Shown here: in pieces, positions 38,288-50,200 of the stretch
Position numbering within the stretch: position 1 is the stretch's first letter
How the letters are laid out: each line of letters starts with the position of its first letter
Source: Nomia melanderi
Taxonomy: Eukaryota; Arthropoda; Insecta; Hymenoptera; Halictidae
Direction: 5' to 3'
DNA length: 64,000 nucleotides
Assembly: GCF_051020985.1 (NCBI RefSeq)
Contig: NC_135001.1
Span: 10,719,896-10,783,895, forward strand
The notes under the pieces: generated by a model
What the model was told of the DNA's origin: nothing
The model's database searches: none
What the model saw: only the letters and a program-made list of their open reading frames with translations
Translations under genes and position numbers: made by a program

Positions 38288-38468
38288 GGTTCTCGTCCTT
38301 TGCCGGATGACACCGGTCGACACGCGGACGTCCGTCCGATACACAGACCAGACGGAACGGAACGAAATAGAAACGAGACCTGGCGAAACGGAGGATAAGG
38401 GAGAGTTTTGACGCGCCACCGCGAGTCGGCGCCACGGACCGGGTGACTGTGCGCGGACCGGTGGAGAC

Positions 38469-38568
38469 ATGCAGCTCATGAGATGGAGCATCACGCGTCG
38501 GCTCGAATCCCGTGGCATCAAGCAAGGCACCTGCAGGCAATCCAGGCTCTCTTGTCCCCAGTCTTCTG
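38469..38568 (+). CDS. salm: Candidate first coding exon of spalt (uncertain)
   Basis: The large exon begins with two bases that complete a codon, so the preceding exon must end with one base of that codon. An ATG at 38469 opens a frame that ends at a donor CTG|GTACGG after exactly 100 bases, leaving one base over, which fits. It encodes 33 residues starting MQLMRWSITRRLES, then a Gly formed across the junction, then EENDFTSDGEES. A second in-frame ATG lies at 38478. Upstream are an initiator-like motif and a GA tract. Against it: I do not recognise the peptide, it lacks the RRKQ NuRD-binding start and the C2HC finger known at the amino end of vertebrate SALL, and a short 100-base frame can arise by chance. 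The genuine first exon may lie outside the window or be one of several alternatives. Confidence 0.33.
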
Positions 38569-40823
38569 GTACGGTTCAACCCCTTGTAGATCCGATGGTG
38601 GGCATGGTGTACCGGTGACATTGAAAAAATGAAGTAGGGGAAAACATGAAAAGTAGATAGTATAAAAGGACTCTGGTAGCACTATGGTGCTATAACAAGT
38701 TTCTTTTTTTTTCCAAATGGAAAGTGGTTTTTTTTAAAAATATAATTCGTGTTTGAGGAACTCTGGGCGAAGGTCTTTATCTTTTCGAGATGGCTTTATG
38801 GGACGGAATGGTTCCTTCGTCTTCGCCTTATCAGTTGAAAGAGGCGGTTGAAAGTGTGGATACATGGTCAGAGCCATTACTTGATGTTAAAATATAAATT
38901 TATGATAGTGAATGGTAGGTAGAAAGAAGAAATGTTGGAAGAGAAAGAGGGGTGCATTTCGTTTGGGATCTGCTAGTGGATTCTTTAGTAATAGTTTTGT
39001 AACGCATCATACGCAAACATAGATATTCACAGCTTTCTAGTTATGGACTGTATTTTGTTGGATCTTGGCAAGAGGTTCTAGGTCACCTGAGTGATACGTT
39101 AACTTTCGTTCAGTGCCCGGACAGCCCGCCGGAAATGGTAATCGCGTGATTTTCATTCTTCGCCGGTCCCACCTGTGATTATTAAAAGTTTCCAGTAGTA
39201 CGGGTTCTATGCAACTACGACATGGAATACTAATGGTTGAAGAGTTCTTATCGTCTGCGCGATTGTAGCGTCGTTCTTACCAAGGTCTTCGTTACTGGCT
39301 CACTTACAGCTTGTTGGTTGTTGTTATTGAAGATTGCTGTTAGAATTATTCTCATGAAACTGTCGTAGTTAAATGATTAAGTGTGAAAACTATGTGAGCT
39401 GATTTGATATGTAAGCTTTCGACACGAATAAATAAAATCGACATATCGGCTCATCGCAGTTCTCGCGTAAATATCCAGAGTCGATAGATCCATGCAATGA
39501 GAATAAAATGGTTGAGCTAGATAATTAAGATTCCGGAAGATATTATTGAAACTGTATCCTGAAAATGATAACGGGATTTTCTATTTTATAATATTTTATA
39601 AGTTTAACATTACTTATGTGGAATTTAGTATTATGGTGTTAGAAAATAGTTTCATTATACAATGATTTAGAGCACACAGCAAACATTGGAACGTGCAATT
39701 CAAAAATATGTTTTTCTTGTGGAAATATTTCATGTGAAACAAGTTTCATTATGAAATGGTTGATCCAAATCAGAAGTATCTGCGTCAACAAAATATTTTT
39801 ATTAAGGGGTAACGAAAACCGGTGAACAATAAGACAATAAATAAATGTATAAACGAATGATAATGTAATACATTTAAATATTAAGTAGTAGACATATCTT
39901 ATTCAAAAAACGAAATTTGGTTAACTCCGAAGCAGGGAGACCATGAATGGTCAAGACCCTGGATGTCCAAGATCGTGGATAATCGTGATTCTACTGTACT
40001 CCATAGTTAGTATTAATGAAATCCAATGGTTAAACTGAAGCCGGAGAATCGGCGATCAGCGATTCTATGATAGTTTCGCGTCAGTATTGCCAAGTTTTTA
40101 CTCCGTTTCAGCCTTGCCGATAGATTTAATCGTGAAATGAAGCCTTACGATCGCTTCTTCGTTTCGCGCCGAGTCGTTTCTTGGATAACATTATCTTTGA
40201 AACTTAATCTTTAAAAGTCTAAGTCGTTGCGAACTCTTTGGATCGTTAATGCCTCTGTTGACGGCTTCCCTGAGCGAATACCTTTCATCTTCGTAAAAAA
40301 TTCTTGGGTTTTCTTCTAGGAAAAACGAGTTCTTTCTCGCCGGAAGTGTCCCTTTGATACCTGCTTCGAGATCTGACCATTTTCAAATGGTCTCCATTAT
40401 TGTCAACCGAATCGTGAGAATTTGCTCTCCACGATTACAAAAGTTTATTGTACACGCAACGAATACAAAGCGATCTTTTATGCATTTACAACATTACATT
40501 CAGAATGCGTAAAATTTTAACGAACTTTCAAGAAGTTCGTGTTCCTTTACGCTGTAGAAACGAAGAAAGTTTTCGTAAATTAAATAGAACGGCTATTATC
40601 TGCAGAATTAATTGAGAATTAGACAAATTTTCTTATAATATTTACTCATTTGTAGAATGTAATACAATTACCCTAGAAAACTTCAATTTCTTGCCGTCCG
40701 TTCCGAAAGAATTACCTTCGATTTCGTAGCATTTTAACGGACATTAATTATACAATCAACATACTTACTAATCTATAAGATTTTTTAACCGCATTAATAA
40801 TATCTAAAATATTTCTGTTACAG
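38569..40823 (+). other. Proposed spalt intron 1
   Basis: AT-rich, non-coding in appearance, beginning GTACGG and ending in a T-rich tract with CTGTTACAG. No additional exon, fingers or repeats were recognised. If the upstream exon proposal is wrong, this is simply the 3' part of a longer intron. Confidence 0.4.
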
Positions 40824-42422
40824 GAGAAGAAAATGACTTCACGTCGGACGGCGAGGAGAGCGGCGGAGCAGGAATCGGCGGCGACGAGGCCGTGGATCTC
40901 ACCGCGTCCAGGTCGCATCAGGGCGACGAGGATGATAAGGACCAGGACGACGCTTTGGAGGAAGACGAAGAGGAAGGCGTGGACGAACAGGATGAACAGG
41001 AGGACGACGAGGAAGGCTCGCGTAAACAGATGCGTCACCGACAGGACGCGGAGAATAACAACAACTTCGTGGAGAGCGGCGCGGCCGCTGGCCTCTTCCC
41101 GCCAGCCGGGACCAGTCACGTCACCCTGGAAGCGCTGCAAAACACGAAGGTGGCGGTCGCACAATTCGCCGCGACAGCGCTAGCCGGTGGCGCGGACAGC
41201 GAGGCAGCTCTGCAGGACCTGGCGCTGCTGCAGAGCACATTGTACACGTTGCAACACCAGCAGGTGTTCCAATTGCAACTAATCAGCCAGCTCCAGCAGC
41301 AACTGTCCATCACGCACAACCAGTCGGTGCAGCCGCAAACGGTGGGCGAGCCCTCGGATAACAAAGAAGTATCCCCGTCGCCGATCATCCACCCCAAGCC
41401 TCTGTCAAGCCTGACGTCACCCCCGTCATCGCGTCCGCCGAGCCATCAGCAAACCTCGCCGGCTCCTATGACGCCTAATCTGTCCCAAGAACGCCCGACG
41501 CCGACCAGCAGCGCCTCGCCCTTGAATCTCCCGCTACCTTCGTCGAACGTGACCGGCACTACCGCCGCCAATAGCAGCAGCAGCGGCAACAGCGGCAGCC
41601 AAGTGCCGATGTCCCATCAAATGCCGCCCCTGTGCTCCATCAGCTCGTCCCTCGCCTCGTCGATCATAACCAACACCGATCCACCGCCGTTGCACGAGCC
41701 AAACACCCTGGAGATGCTGCAGAAGAGAGCCCAGGAGGTACTCGACAACGCCAGCCAAGGTCTGCTGGCGAACAACCTCGCCGACGAGCTGGCGTTCAGG
41801 GGCGGCAAAGGGTCCCGCCCATCGCCGTACGACTCGAAGTCCGGCGGCGGCCGGGGCGAGCCGTTCTTCAAGCACCGGTGCCGCTACTGCGGCAAGGTGT
41901 TCGGCAGCGATTCGGCCCTCCAGATCCACATACGATCGCACACAGGTGAGCGACCCTTTAAATGCAACGTCTGCGGCAGCCGCTTCACCACGAAAGGGAA
42001 CTTGAAGGTCCACTTCCAAAGGCACACGGCCAAGTTTCCACATGTTAAGATGAACCCGAATCCCGTTCCGGAACACCTGGACAAGTACCACCCGCCCCTG
42101 CTGCAGCAGATCGCCTCCGGTCAGAGACCGATGCCGTCACCGCCACCGCCGCCACCCACCTCTCATCATCCCACGTTTCACCCGGCGGCGGCGGCGGCAC
42201 ACGGTTTTCTACCTCCTCAGCCACCCCTGCCGCTCAGCCTTGCCCTGCCCGGTATGCCGCCCCTGTACAGATCGCCGGTAGTCGCTGCTCACCGGGACGA
42301 CCAGGACGTACCGGAGAACCTAAGCAAACCCGTCACTACTGCCCCGACCACATCTTCTCCACATTCCCCCGCGATTGTGTCGAACTCTCGTCATTCCTTT
42401 CACGACAATCACCAACAACAAA

Positions 42423-42453
<31 letters not shown>

Positions 42454-44255
42454 ACAGCACCAGCAACAGCAGATCGAGCAGAGGGACGAGATCAAGCTGG
42501 AGCATCGGTCGCCTATGCAAGAGCAGTACCACCAACGGCCGACGAGTCGAGAGGCCGCTGAGAGGATAACCCCAAAGAAGGAGCCGGAAGAGGCTGAGGA
42601 GCCCACGGAAGAGGAAAGCGAGGACTTCGAGGAAGCATCCAGGAGGTATTTGAACTCACCCCAGTCGTCCGTGAACCCGCTCTCTCAGCCGCAAACCTAC
42701 GAAGACTGCAGCATGGACAGCAAGATTAGCGGAAGGTTAGAGGCAGACGGTGACATGGAAGTCGACGAGGAGATCGAGGAGCAGCCAGAAAACCTATCCA
42801 GTCGGGGAACAATGAACCGTCTGCCGCAGCAGGTCGTTGCTTATCCAGGAGCTTCTCCAGCCAGCAGTAGCGCTAGCAGCGGCAGCCTTCAGACGTCTTT
42901 CGCTGGAATCCTCTTTCCCGGTCCACCAGCCCATCACCAGATACCCCACCACGCAGCGACCTCGGCCGTAAACGCGCCCGCGATCTCCGCCAACGAAATG
43001 ATTGATCCCGCGAAGGATCCGGCCATTTATTCCAGTCTCCTACCGCGACCGGGCAGCAATGACAACTCCTGGGAAAGCTTGATCGAGATCACGAAGACCT
43101 CGGAGACGTCGAAGTTGCAGCAGCTGGTTGACAACATCGAGCACAAACTGACCGATCCCAACCAATGCGTGATCTGCCACCGCGTCTTGTCCTGCAAGAG
43201 CGCGCTCCAGATGCACTACAGAACCCACACCGGTGAACGACCGTTCAAATGCAAAATATGCGGTCGCGCATTCACCACCAAGGGCAATCTGAAGACGCAC
43301 ATGGGTGTGCACAGAGCGAAACCACCACTGAGGGTACTACACCAGTGCCCCGTCTGCCACAAAAAGTTCACGAACGCACTGGTACTGCAGCAGCACATAC
43401 GCTTACACACGGGCGAGCCGACTGAGCTCAGCCCGGAGCAGATACAGGCCGGCGAGGTGAACGAGTTCCCGCCCGGTTATCCTCACCACCCGTTAGCATC
43501 GTTCCTACCGCAAGGGTTTCCGCCGATACATCCCGCCAGCGCGGGATTTCCTCTAGGTTTTCCACCGAAATTGGAGCTGAAAGAAGACATCCAACAGCAA
43601 CAGCACCAGCAGCAGCAGCAGAGGTACCCGGGAGATCAGAGTGAAGAAGCGGAGGATCAAGAGGACGAGGAAGAGGATCGTAGGGAAGACGACGAACGAT
43701 GTGACGTGAACCGCGAAAATCGGTGCGAGCCAGAAGACGAGCATGATCACGAAAGCGAGGAGAATGATCATAAGGACGTCTCTTTGCCCAGTTTCTCTAC
43801 TTCCCTCGCGGCTCTAGAGAACCAAGTGCGGACTATCACCACGATAGCTGCTTCGAGCGCAGGGAACGCCGGTAGGTCGCCACCGTTTCACCGGTACAAC
43901 GGCAGCGAGAAGAGCAGTAGCCCGCCGAACCCCGGTGCTCCCCTAGATCTGACCCCAAGGGCGTCCTCGACTCCAGCCACCGTGGCATCGATACCGACGC
44001 CGCCGCCGCCTCCTCAGACGGCTCCGACACACCATCCACACCCATTCGGCATGTTCGCAGGCCTACTGCAAGCGGTCTCCTCGTCGCCATCCACCAGCAG
44101 CATAGGATCCACGAGCGTGAATAGTGTCAGTTCGATGAACGCTATGACACCGGGATCCGGCGCCGCTGGGCCCCTGGCGTCGCTAACCACGTCGGCCGTG
44201 TTGGCTGCCACGTCCACCTACAATCCGCTCGGCCTGGCTGTCGGAGGGCCAGCAG
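40824..44255 (+). CDS. salm: Spalt exon 2: Gln-rich region, finger pair 1 and three-finger cluster
   Basis: Acceptor CTGTTACAG|GAG at 40823/40824 and donor CAGCAG|GTAGG at 44255/44256. Counting residues from the codon at 40826: an acidic Asp/Glu stretch (about 26-60); the conserved Spalt Gln-rich region with NTKVAVAQFAATALA and LQSTLYTLQHQQ (about 99-155), which in the family mediates homo- and heterodimerisation; finger pair 1 with CRYCGKVFGSDSALQIH and CNVCGSRFTTKGNLKVH (352-400, bases 41879-42025); polyQ (about 530-552); and three fingers with CVICHRVLSCKSALQMH, CKICGRAFTTKGNLKTH and CPVCHKKFTNALVLQQH (781-861, bases 43166-43408). PENLS occurs twice (42311, 42785) and PLDLT once (43940); both resemble the PxDLS motif bound by CtBP. 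IKLE at 42491 fits a SUMO consensus. Without splicing the frame would add only four codons after the donor and stop at 44267. Exon ends in phase 1. Confidence 0.97.
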
Positions 44256-47200
44256 GTAGGCGCTGCTAGCATCAGGGCGAGCTGCAGTTCCTGCTACACC
44301 TCCCGATCGATCTGACACTGATTCACTGATCCTCGACCGAAAGACTGACTGATATATATATATAACATATATATTATATATTTGTCCACCTTAAATCCAA
44401 GCTCTCTGTAACTATCGACATCCTGTTTGTGGTGTAGCCGGACCTAGCACTCCCACCCTTCCACTTTTTGACTTCGTTATTATCGTCTCTATGTATACAC
44501 CTATTTCTTTTCGGAACTTCTCTCTCTCTCTCTCGCTCTCGCTCTCTCTTTCTCTCTCTCTCTCTCGCTCTCTCTTTCTCTTTCTCTCTCTCTTTCTCTC
44601 TCTTTCTCTTTCTCTCTCTTTGTTTCTCTGTCTTTTACTCTGTTGTCTATCTACGTCTTGTTTGTGTCTCTCTTCCCCCCCCCCTCTCTCTCTTTCTCTC
44701 TCTCTAGCTCTGTTTGTCTGTGTCTCTGGTTCTCATTCTCACTCTCATTGCCTTTTTAGTCTGTGTTCGAGTCACTTTTGCGTTCTGATTCCGGAAATTA
44801 TTATAGAGACCATCAGTTTTGTATTTATCCAGTTTTTTTCTTTCTCTGTCTGCATAAAAGAAAGTCAGAACTGTGGACACATGGTGAATAAATAAAATCT
44901 TTTTTACAAAAAGTTGATTGTTGCGTTCACTATTCATTTCAATCCTTCCGTCGGACGATCGAGCGTAACGGTTAGCTTCGGAGCCTCTTTTTCACGAAAG
45001 AATTGTTTGTACAAGCATAGATTTATCGGGCAGATGATAAAAACAAAAAAGTCAATTGTTGCTCGAGTCGCGAATGTTCGCGTTACAAATCGTCTTTGTT
45101 GTCGCCGAGAGATTATTCTCGCGCCGAGATTAGCCTACTTTCGCGCGCCCGTTGCCGGTGGTTCGACGATTACAATCGCGGTTATAAATTGTTCTCGTAA
45201 GCATAGCACGTCGAGGAAGTGTCGAGAAGCGAATTGTAAAGAGCTACGATCTGTTACAGTGCGTGGAAACACCACATGTAATATCTGCTACAAGACATTT
45301 GCGTGCAACTCCGCGCTGGAGATTCATTACCGGAGCCACACGAAGGAGCGACCTTTCAAATGCACCATATGCGACCGAGGCTTTTCCACAAAGGTAATAG
45401 ACACTTTCTTAAAATCGATCTGTTAGGTGTACTGATGAGCGGTTTCACATTTTCTCAGTAAGACGTTAAACGACGTTGAAACTCGTTTTAGCTTCTCGTT
45501 CTATGCTCGATGAAAAGCTACGTGAAACGTTGGCGAACAATGGTGAAGAACATTATTAATCCTAATTTCTCCCTTCGATTGTAAAAGGAGAGTTGACAGC
45601 AAGAATATTTTTAACAATCTTGTCCGTATAAAATTCAATTCAATAGGTTTTAAAAATTAATTTGCAATCAACCTCGGCGTATTATATAAACTAAACGTTA
45701 AAAACTACTTAGCACTTTGGTTGGATTTATTATAGATAATTTTTACTATTATTTGTTTGGAATATAAACATCGGTGAGAGAAACATAAATTAACAGGGTT
45801 CGTGCTTGTATTCATGTTGAAACGATCAAAGATATGGAATGGACGTTATGCACATATAAAATCCAGTTTTTAAAATATTATCAGTAATGGCAGTACAGGT
45901 CGTAGTGATAATTATGTTTATGTAAATATGAAATTAGCATAAAATATCAAGACAACGAACTTTATGAGTCTGACTGTTATTGTTTTCAAAGATCTCTGAT
46001 CGTGAATAAGTATATACACATTACATTATAAGTATATAACAATCGTATTCGTGCCAAGAGAATAGTATGTAAATGGTAACTACTTTTTGCAAAGCAGGCA
46101 TCGTAAAATAACAAAGGAAAAAAATCAAACCGCTTACCAAATCGATTTATTTACGAAAACAATAGCGTATATCCAGTGTCATTGTTTAAAAATAACATCT
46201 TTTCAATACCAAAAGGAAAAATAAGTGATTTTTTATACTTCGTATGCAATTTGATTGCAACGCTCAATAATTTGTTTCATTCACCAAGAAATCCCTGAAG
46301 TTCGATCCCTTCAAAACAATCTCGCAGTGTTATCTTATTTTTAACATATTGACGATCGGTATCTGGTCGGTGTGACCTCCGTCAATCAACCATTACCAGC
46401 TTATATCACGTACACGTAACTTTATGTCTTCAGACCTATCATTTCAAATTAAAATACTTATTAACGTTCTTATATGTATATATATCATAAATTGCGAAAA
46501 CTATTAGTTTTATTTGTATCCAAACAATAAATATATTCACTTCTATAAACATCGCTTAGATAAGTTTGTAAAAAATGCTGACAACTTATAAAATTATACA
46601 ATACAATAGACTGCCTTCGAAGTTTTAAGAACGCAGTTAGAGATCCATTGAAATCATTCGGATTCTATCGTTTATTGTTAGAGTGAAACATTTCAGTACA
46701 CGTTAGGCACATAATGGCCGAATCTTCGCGCGATAAGGATCGATCAAACGATCCTCCATGTCATCGGGATCGAAAACCGGTGACCACGCCCAACAAAACT
46801 TTATCCGTATCGTGTTTTGGACGGACCTCTCTCTATCTTTGTTTTTCTACGATACTTTCAGAATGACGGTTCCGGTCAGCAAACATGCAACTGCACAGCG
46901 CAACCGTTGCCCGATAATAGTTCGATCACTTCACCCGATTCCCAATATCAAACATCGTGCGCCAGTAATCGAGAGAAACCGAAACGCAGGCGGCGGCGGC
47001 CTGAGGAACGGAAGAACCGGGGGCGGAGAGCTGCCGGAGGGGGGCGGGGGCTGACACCTGTCTATCCTGCCATCCGCCTACCCCCGCTGATGTCACCCGC
47101 CCTCGGACTTCTACCCTCGGCGCACAGCCTCCTGGTAAGAGCCTGCTCAAGCTTTGAGAACGAAACAAAAATGCCAATGATAACACCACTGTGCATCTTT

Positions 47201-50200
47201 TAACACTTTGCCAACTAAATCGACCCCGATTAAGCATCATTTTTATATATTTCTTCTGTTCAATGATCAAGATCAGAATTAGGTCAGAAACGCGCGAAGT
47301 GCAGATACCGCTAATGTTCAAAGTGTTAAAGGATTCCACATTACTGAATATTATCAAACAATTGTCCGTAGAATTTCTTTTCACCTTTTTCTTAATGATA
47401 CACACTTAGGGAGCAAGTAACACATTTCTATTCAGCATACCGATTTTATTCGATTACAACAGTTTTGTTCATTATAACAATTCAACAATGGAATGACAGA
47501 AGTTTGAAAGTCTAATTGGGAACATCCCCCTAGCGTTCACACTGTTTTTTTTTTTCGTGTTCTCTCGATGTCCCTTTCCTTGCCATTCTTGCAATTCACT
47601 GTGTTGTCAGAGGCGACAACGATGGTTCCTACTTCTTTTAGCTTTCACACATCACATATATAATCACAATTATCTTCTACGTGTCTTGATAGAAATCGCT
47701 GTCGGGCGGTTACCACCGTCAATATCTCTTCCGACAAAACGTGAACTGATAAATATCTAAATACTAGCGAGTTCCTGTGTAATCATATGAAAGGACTTCG
47801 ACCATCAGAAACTATTCAGTGTGGTGTAATCTGGACCGAGCGATCCAATCAAACAGTTCGTAAGAACGTTCGCCTTAAAAATAATATTCTGATCCGCAGG
47901 GTAACATGAAGCAGCACATGCTGACCCACAAAATCCGTGATATGCCACCGCATCTGTTCAGCGACTCGAAGCAGCAACTTCAGCAGCAGCAGCCGCCGGA
48001 GCACGAGAGCTCGAGGAGTCCTATGTGCGCGGAGGACGTTAGCCTGCCTCCGCCTCCGCCGCCTCCGCCTCCACCACCGCCGATGCCGCCAACATCGATA
48101 GAGCAGACGATCGCGGTGAAGAGATCCCCGTCCGAAGGAGAGCTGCCAGCGCCAAAGAGACCAGCCAGTAAGTAAGGACGCTAGCCGCCCCTCAGCGGCA
48201 GGGTCCAACATATCGCTTTTTCATCGAGCACAATCCGTCCAGTCCAAGGCTTTTCGCCGCTTGGCAAAACTAAACTATTTTCCGCTAACAGATCAGCTCA
48301 TGGTTCCAGCATCTGCGATGACGATTAGTAGCCGAGACAGGGCAGTTAATTTGTCAACGGGCTTCGCTTGTTTGCACTTGCTTGCCATCTATTCTCTCTG
48401 TACACACCGCTATATATATTATATTCTTCTTCCACACGCACACCACCACCACCGCCGACAACCAGGGGAACAATCGATCTCTTTATCGTCTTTTTTTCTT
48501 CCGTCTCTCTGCCCCCGCTTTTCCGACTCAAGGGACGATCGTGTTCTCGATCGGAACACCGTCTTCAGTACCCTCCTGTGTCCATTAGTCGGGAAGCTTG
48601 CGGCCGCGCGCGCCGCCCCACTTGTGTCCACGGCCTGCTCAGAGAAAACTGTGTGTGTGTATTTGCAGGCGTGCCGAGCAAACACTTGTGCCAGATTTGC
48701 AATAAGAATTTCTCCTCGTCCTCGGCGCTACAGATCCATATGAGAACCCACACGGGCGACAAACCGTTCCGGTGCACCGTCTGCCAGAAGGCGTTCACCA
48801 CCAAGGGCAATCTGAAGGTATACAGAACAATTTTGATCCTTCTCTTTCTCTATCTATCCACCTTTTTTTCTCTCTCTCTCTCTCGCTCTTTCTCTTTCTC
48901 CCCCCCCCCTCTCTTTCTCTCTCTCTTTCTCGCTCTCTCTTTTTCTCTCTCTTTCTGTCTGTCTACTTCTTCTCCCTTTCTACGTTTCCGTTTCTTCCTC
49001 TAGTTTTCTACTTTTTCTACGTTCCTCTCCCTCCCTCAAACCCTATTACTCATAATCGTTAGTGTGTTTTATTCCCATTTTTTGAGTCTTCGAGTTTTTT
49101 CTCTTCTCACTAACATTGGCTAGCTGCTACTGCTTGTACTAACGCTGACGCGTAACGTACAAAATTTCGAGCTCGATGAAAGACACCTGCGCCGGATTGA
49201 TCGACTGTGACAGACGTACCGAGGGATGTTTTGTGATTTCTGCCCGTAGGTGCACATGGGCACTCATATGTGGACCAACGGGGCGTCGCGACGAGGCCGT
49301 CGAATGTCCCTGGATCTGCCTCCCCTACCAATCACGCCCAAGGACTCGGAGTTTCTCCAGCGGCGGCCGGATCTCTTTTACCCGTATTTACCCGCGCCGT
49401 TCCTTAACGGCGTGCAGCAGAAGGTATGTCGAACGCGAAACATTGCGTTTTCGTCCTGTTAGTTTTTATATGTATTGAGAATTTTGTAAACTCACTCAAA
49501 AAACAAATTACGATTTTTAACCTGAAACTATAAAGTGTCTGAGATCACATAAATCTTTAAAAATAGCGATGTGACTATACTTATTTTAAGATTTCAAAAC
49601 GTCATGCTCTGATGACATACACGAGTTCTTAAAGAATCGTGCGATACAAAATTCTCATAAAACATAATACAATGTTATTTTACTTTTCTCCTCTATTGCA
49701 CCAATTTTAATCTTCAGATTGAAATTAGTTCATTCGTAACAGATTTGTAACGGATATCCAAAGACCCTAAACCAGTAACTTCGAAAGCACTCTTATAAGG
49801 TGCTCCCATGAAAAACGAAAACCACGATCTCCCAGAACACGCGCCACACCAAATCGTCCAGTCCCGAACTAATTCTAATCACCGGGTATCCAGTGCATTC
49901 AGACAACCATTAAACAATCATTCTCTGTTTTGATTTTTATAGGTAATTGGTCCCGAATAAACCTAACCCGTCGGCGTGCATTACTTACAGTTGAACGAGA
50001 TCTCGGTGATCCAAAGTAACAACGGCCTTCCGGGCCATTCTGTGGCGACCGGCAAGTACGCGGGCCTGTTTGGCTCGGTGTACGCGACCGGGGCTGGGTT
50101 CCCTTTGGACAAACAACCTATGGCGGCTACAAGCAATGGGCCCCTGGTCGACGGGAAATCATCGATTCCATCTGGGTCCATGCTCTTCCAGACGTCCTCG

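Larger units (their letters stand above)
37690..38620. promoter_or_regulatory. GC/CpG-rich island: probable spalt promoter region
   Basis: A sharp rise in GC and CpG content compared with flanking AT-rich DNA, containing the GA tract, a G-rich tract near 38034-38047, the initiator-like motif and the candidate first coding exon. It is the nearest island upstream of the first firm spalt exon (about 2.2 kb away). Open frames on the minus strand here are GC-rich by-products without recognisable protein features. Confidence 0.45.
44256..45259 (+). other. Spalt intron 2, or alternative 3' UTR of a short form
   Basis: Opens GTAGGC and ends CTGTTACAG. Contents: an in-frame stop 12 bases into the intron, an AT dinucleotide run near 44352-44382, a long CT-rich tract and overlapping AATAAA signals followed by U- and GU-rich DNA. 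The minus and plus strand frames here are low-complexity. Confidence 0.85.

Noticed and set aside
40833..41183. 116-residue plus-strand frame beginning MTSRRTARRAAEQ
   Set aside because: Overlaps the true spalt frame, which carries the conserved Gln-rich region; the Arg/Thr-rich content is a frame-shifted acidic region.
41534..42091. 185-residue minus-strand frame within spalt exon 2
   Set aside because: Shadow of the real coding strand, which has conserved zinc fingers.
44468..44895. Ser-Leu-Phe repeat frames downstream of exon 2
   Set aside because: Caused by the CT-rich tract in the intron.
49936..49960. Alternative acceptor TTTTATAG before exon 7
   Set aside because: Reading from it meets stop codons before the conserved NEISVIQ frame.
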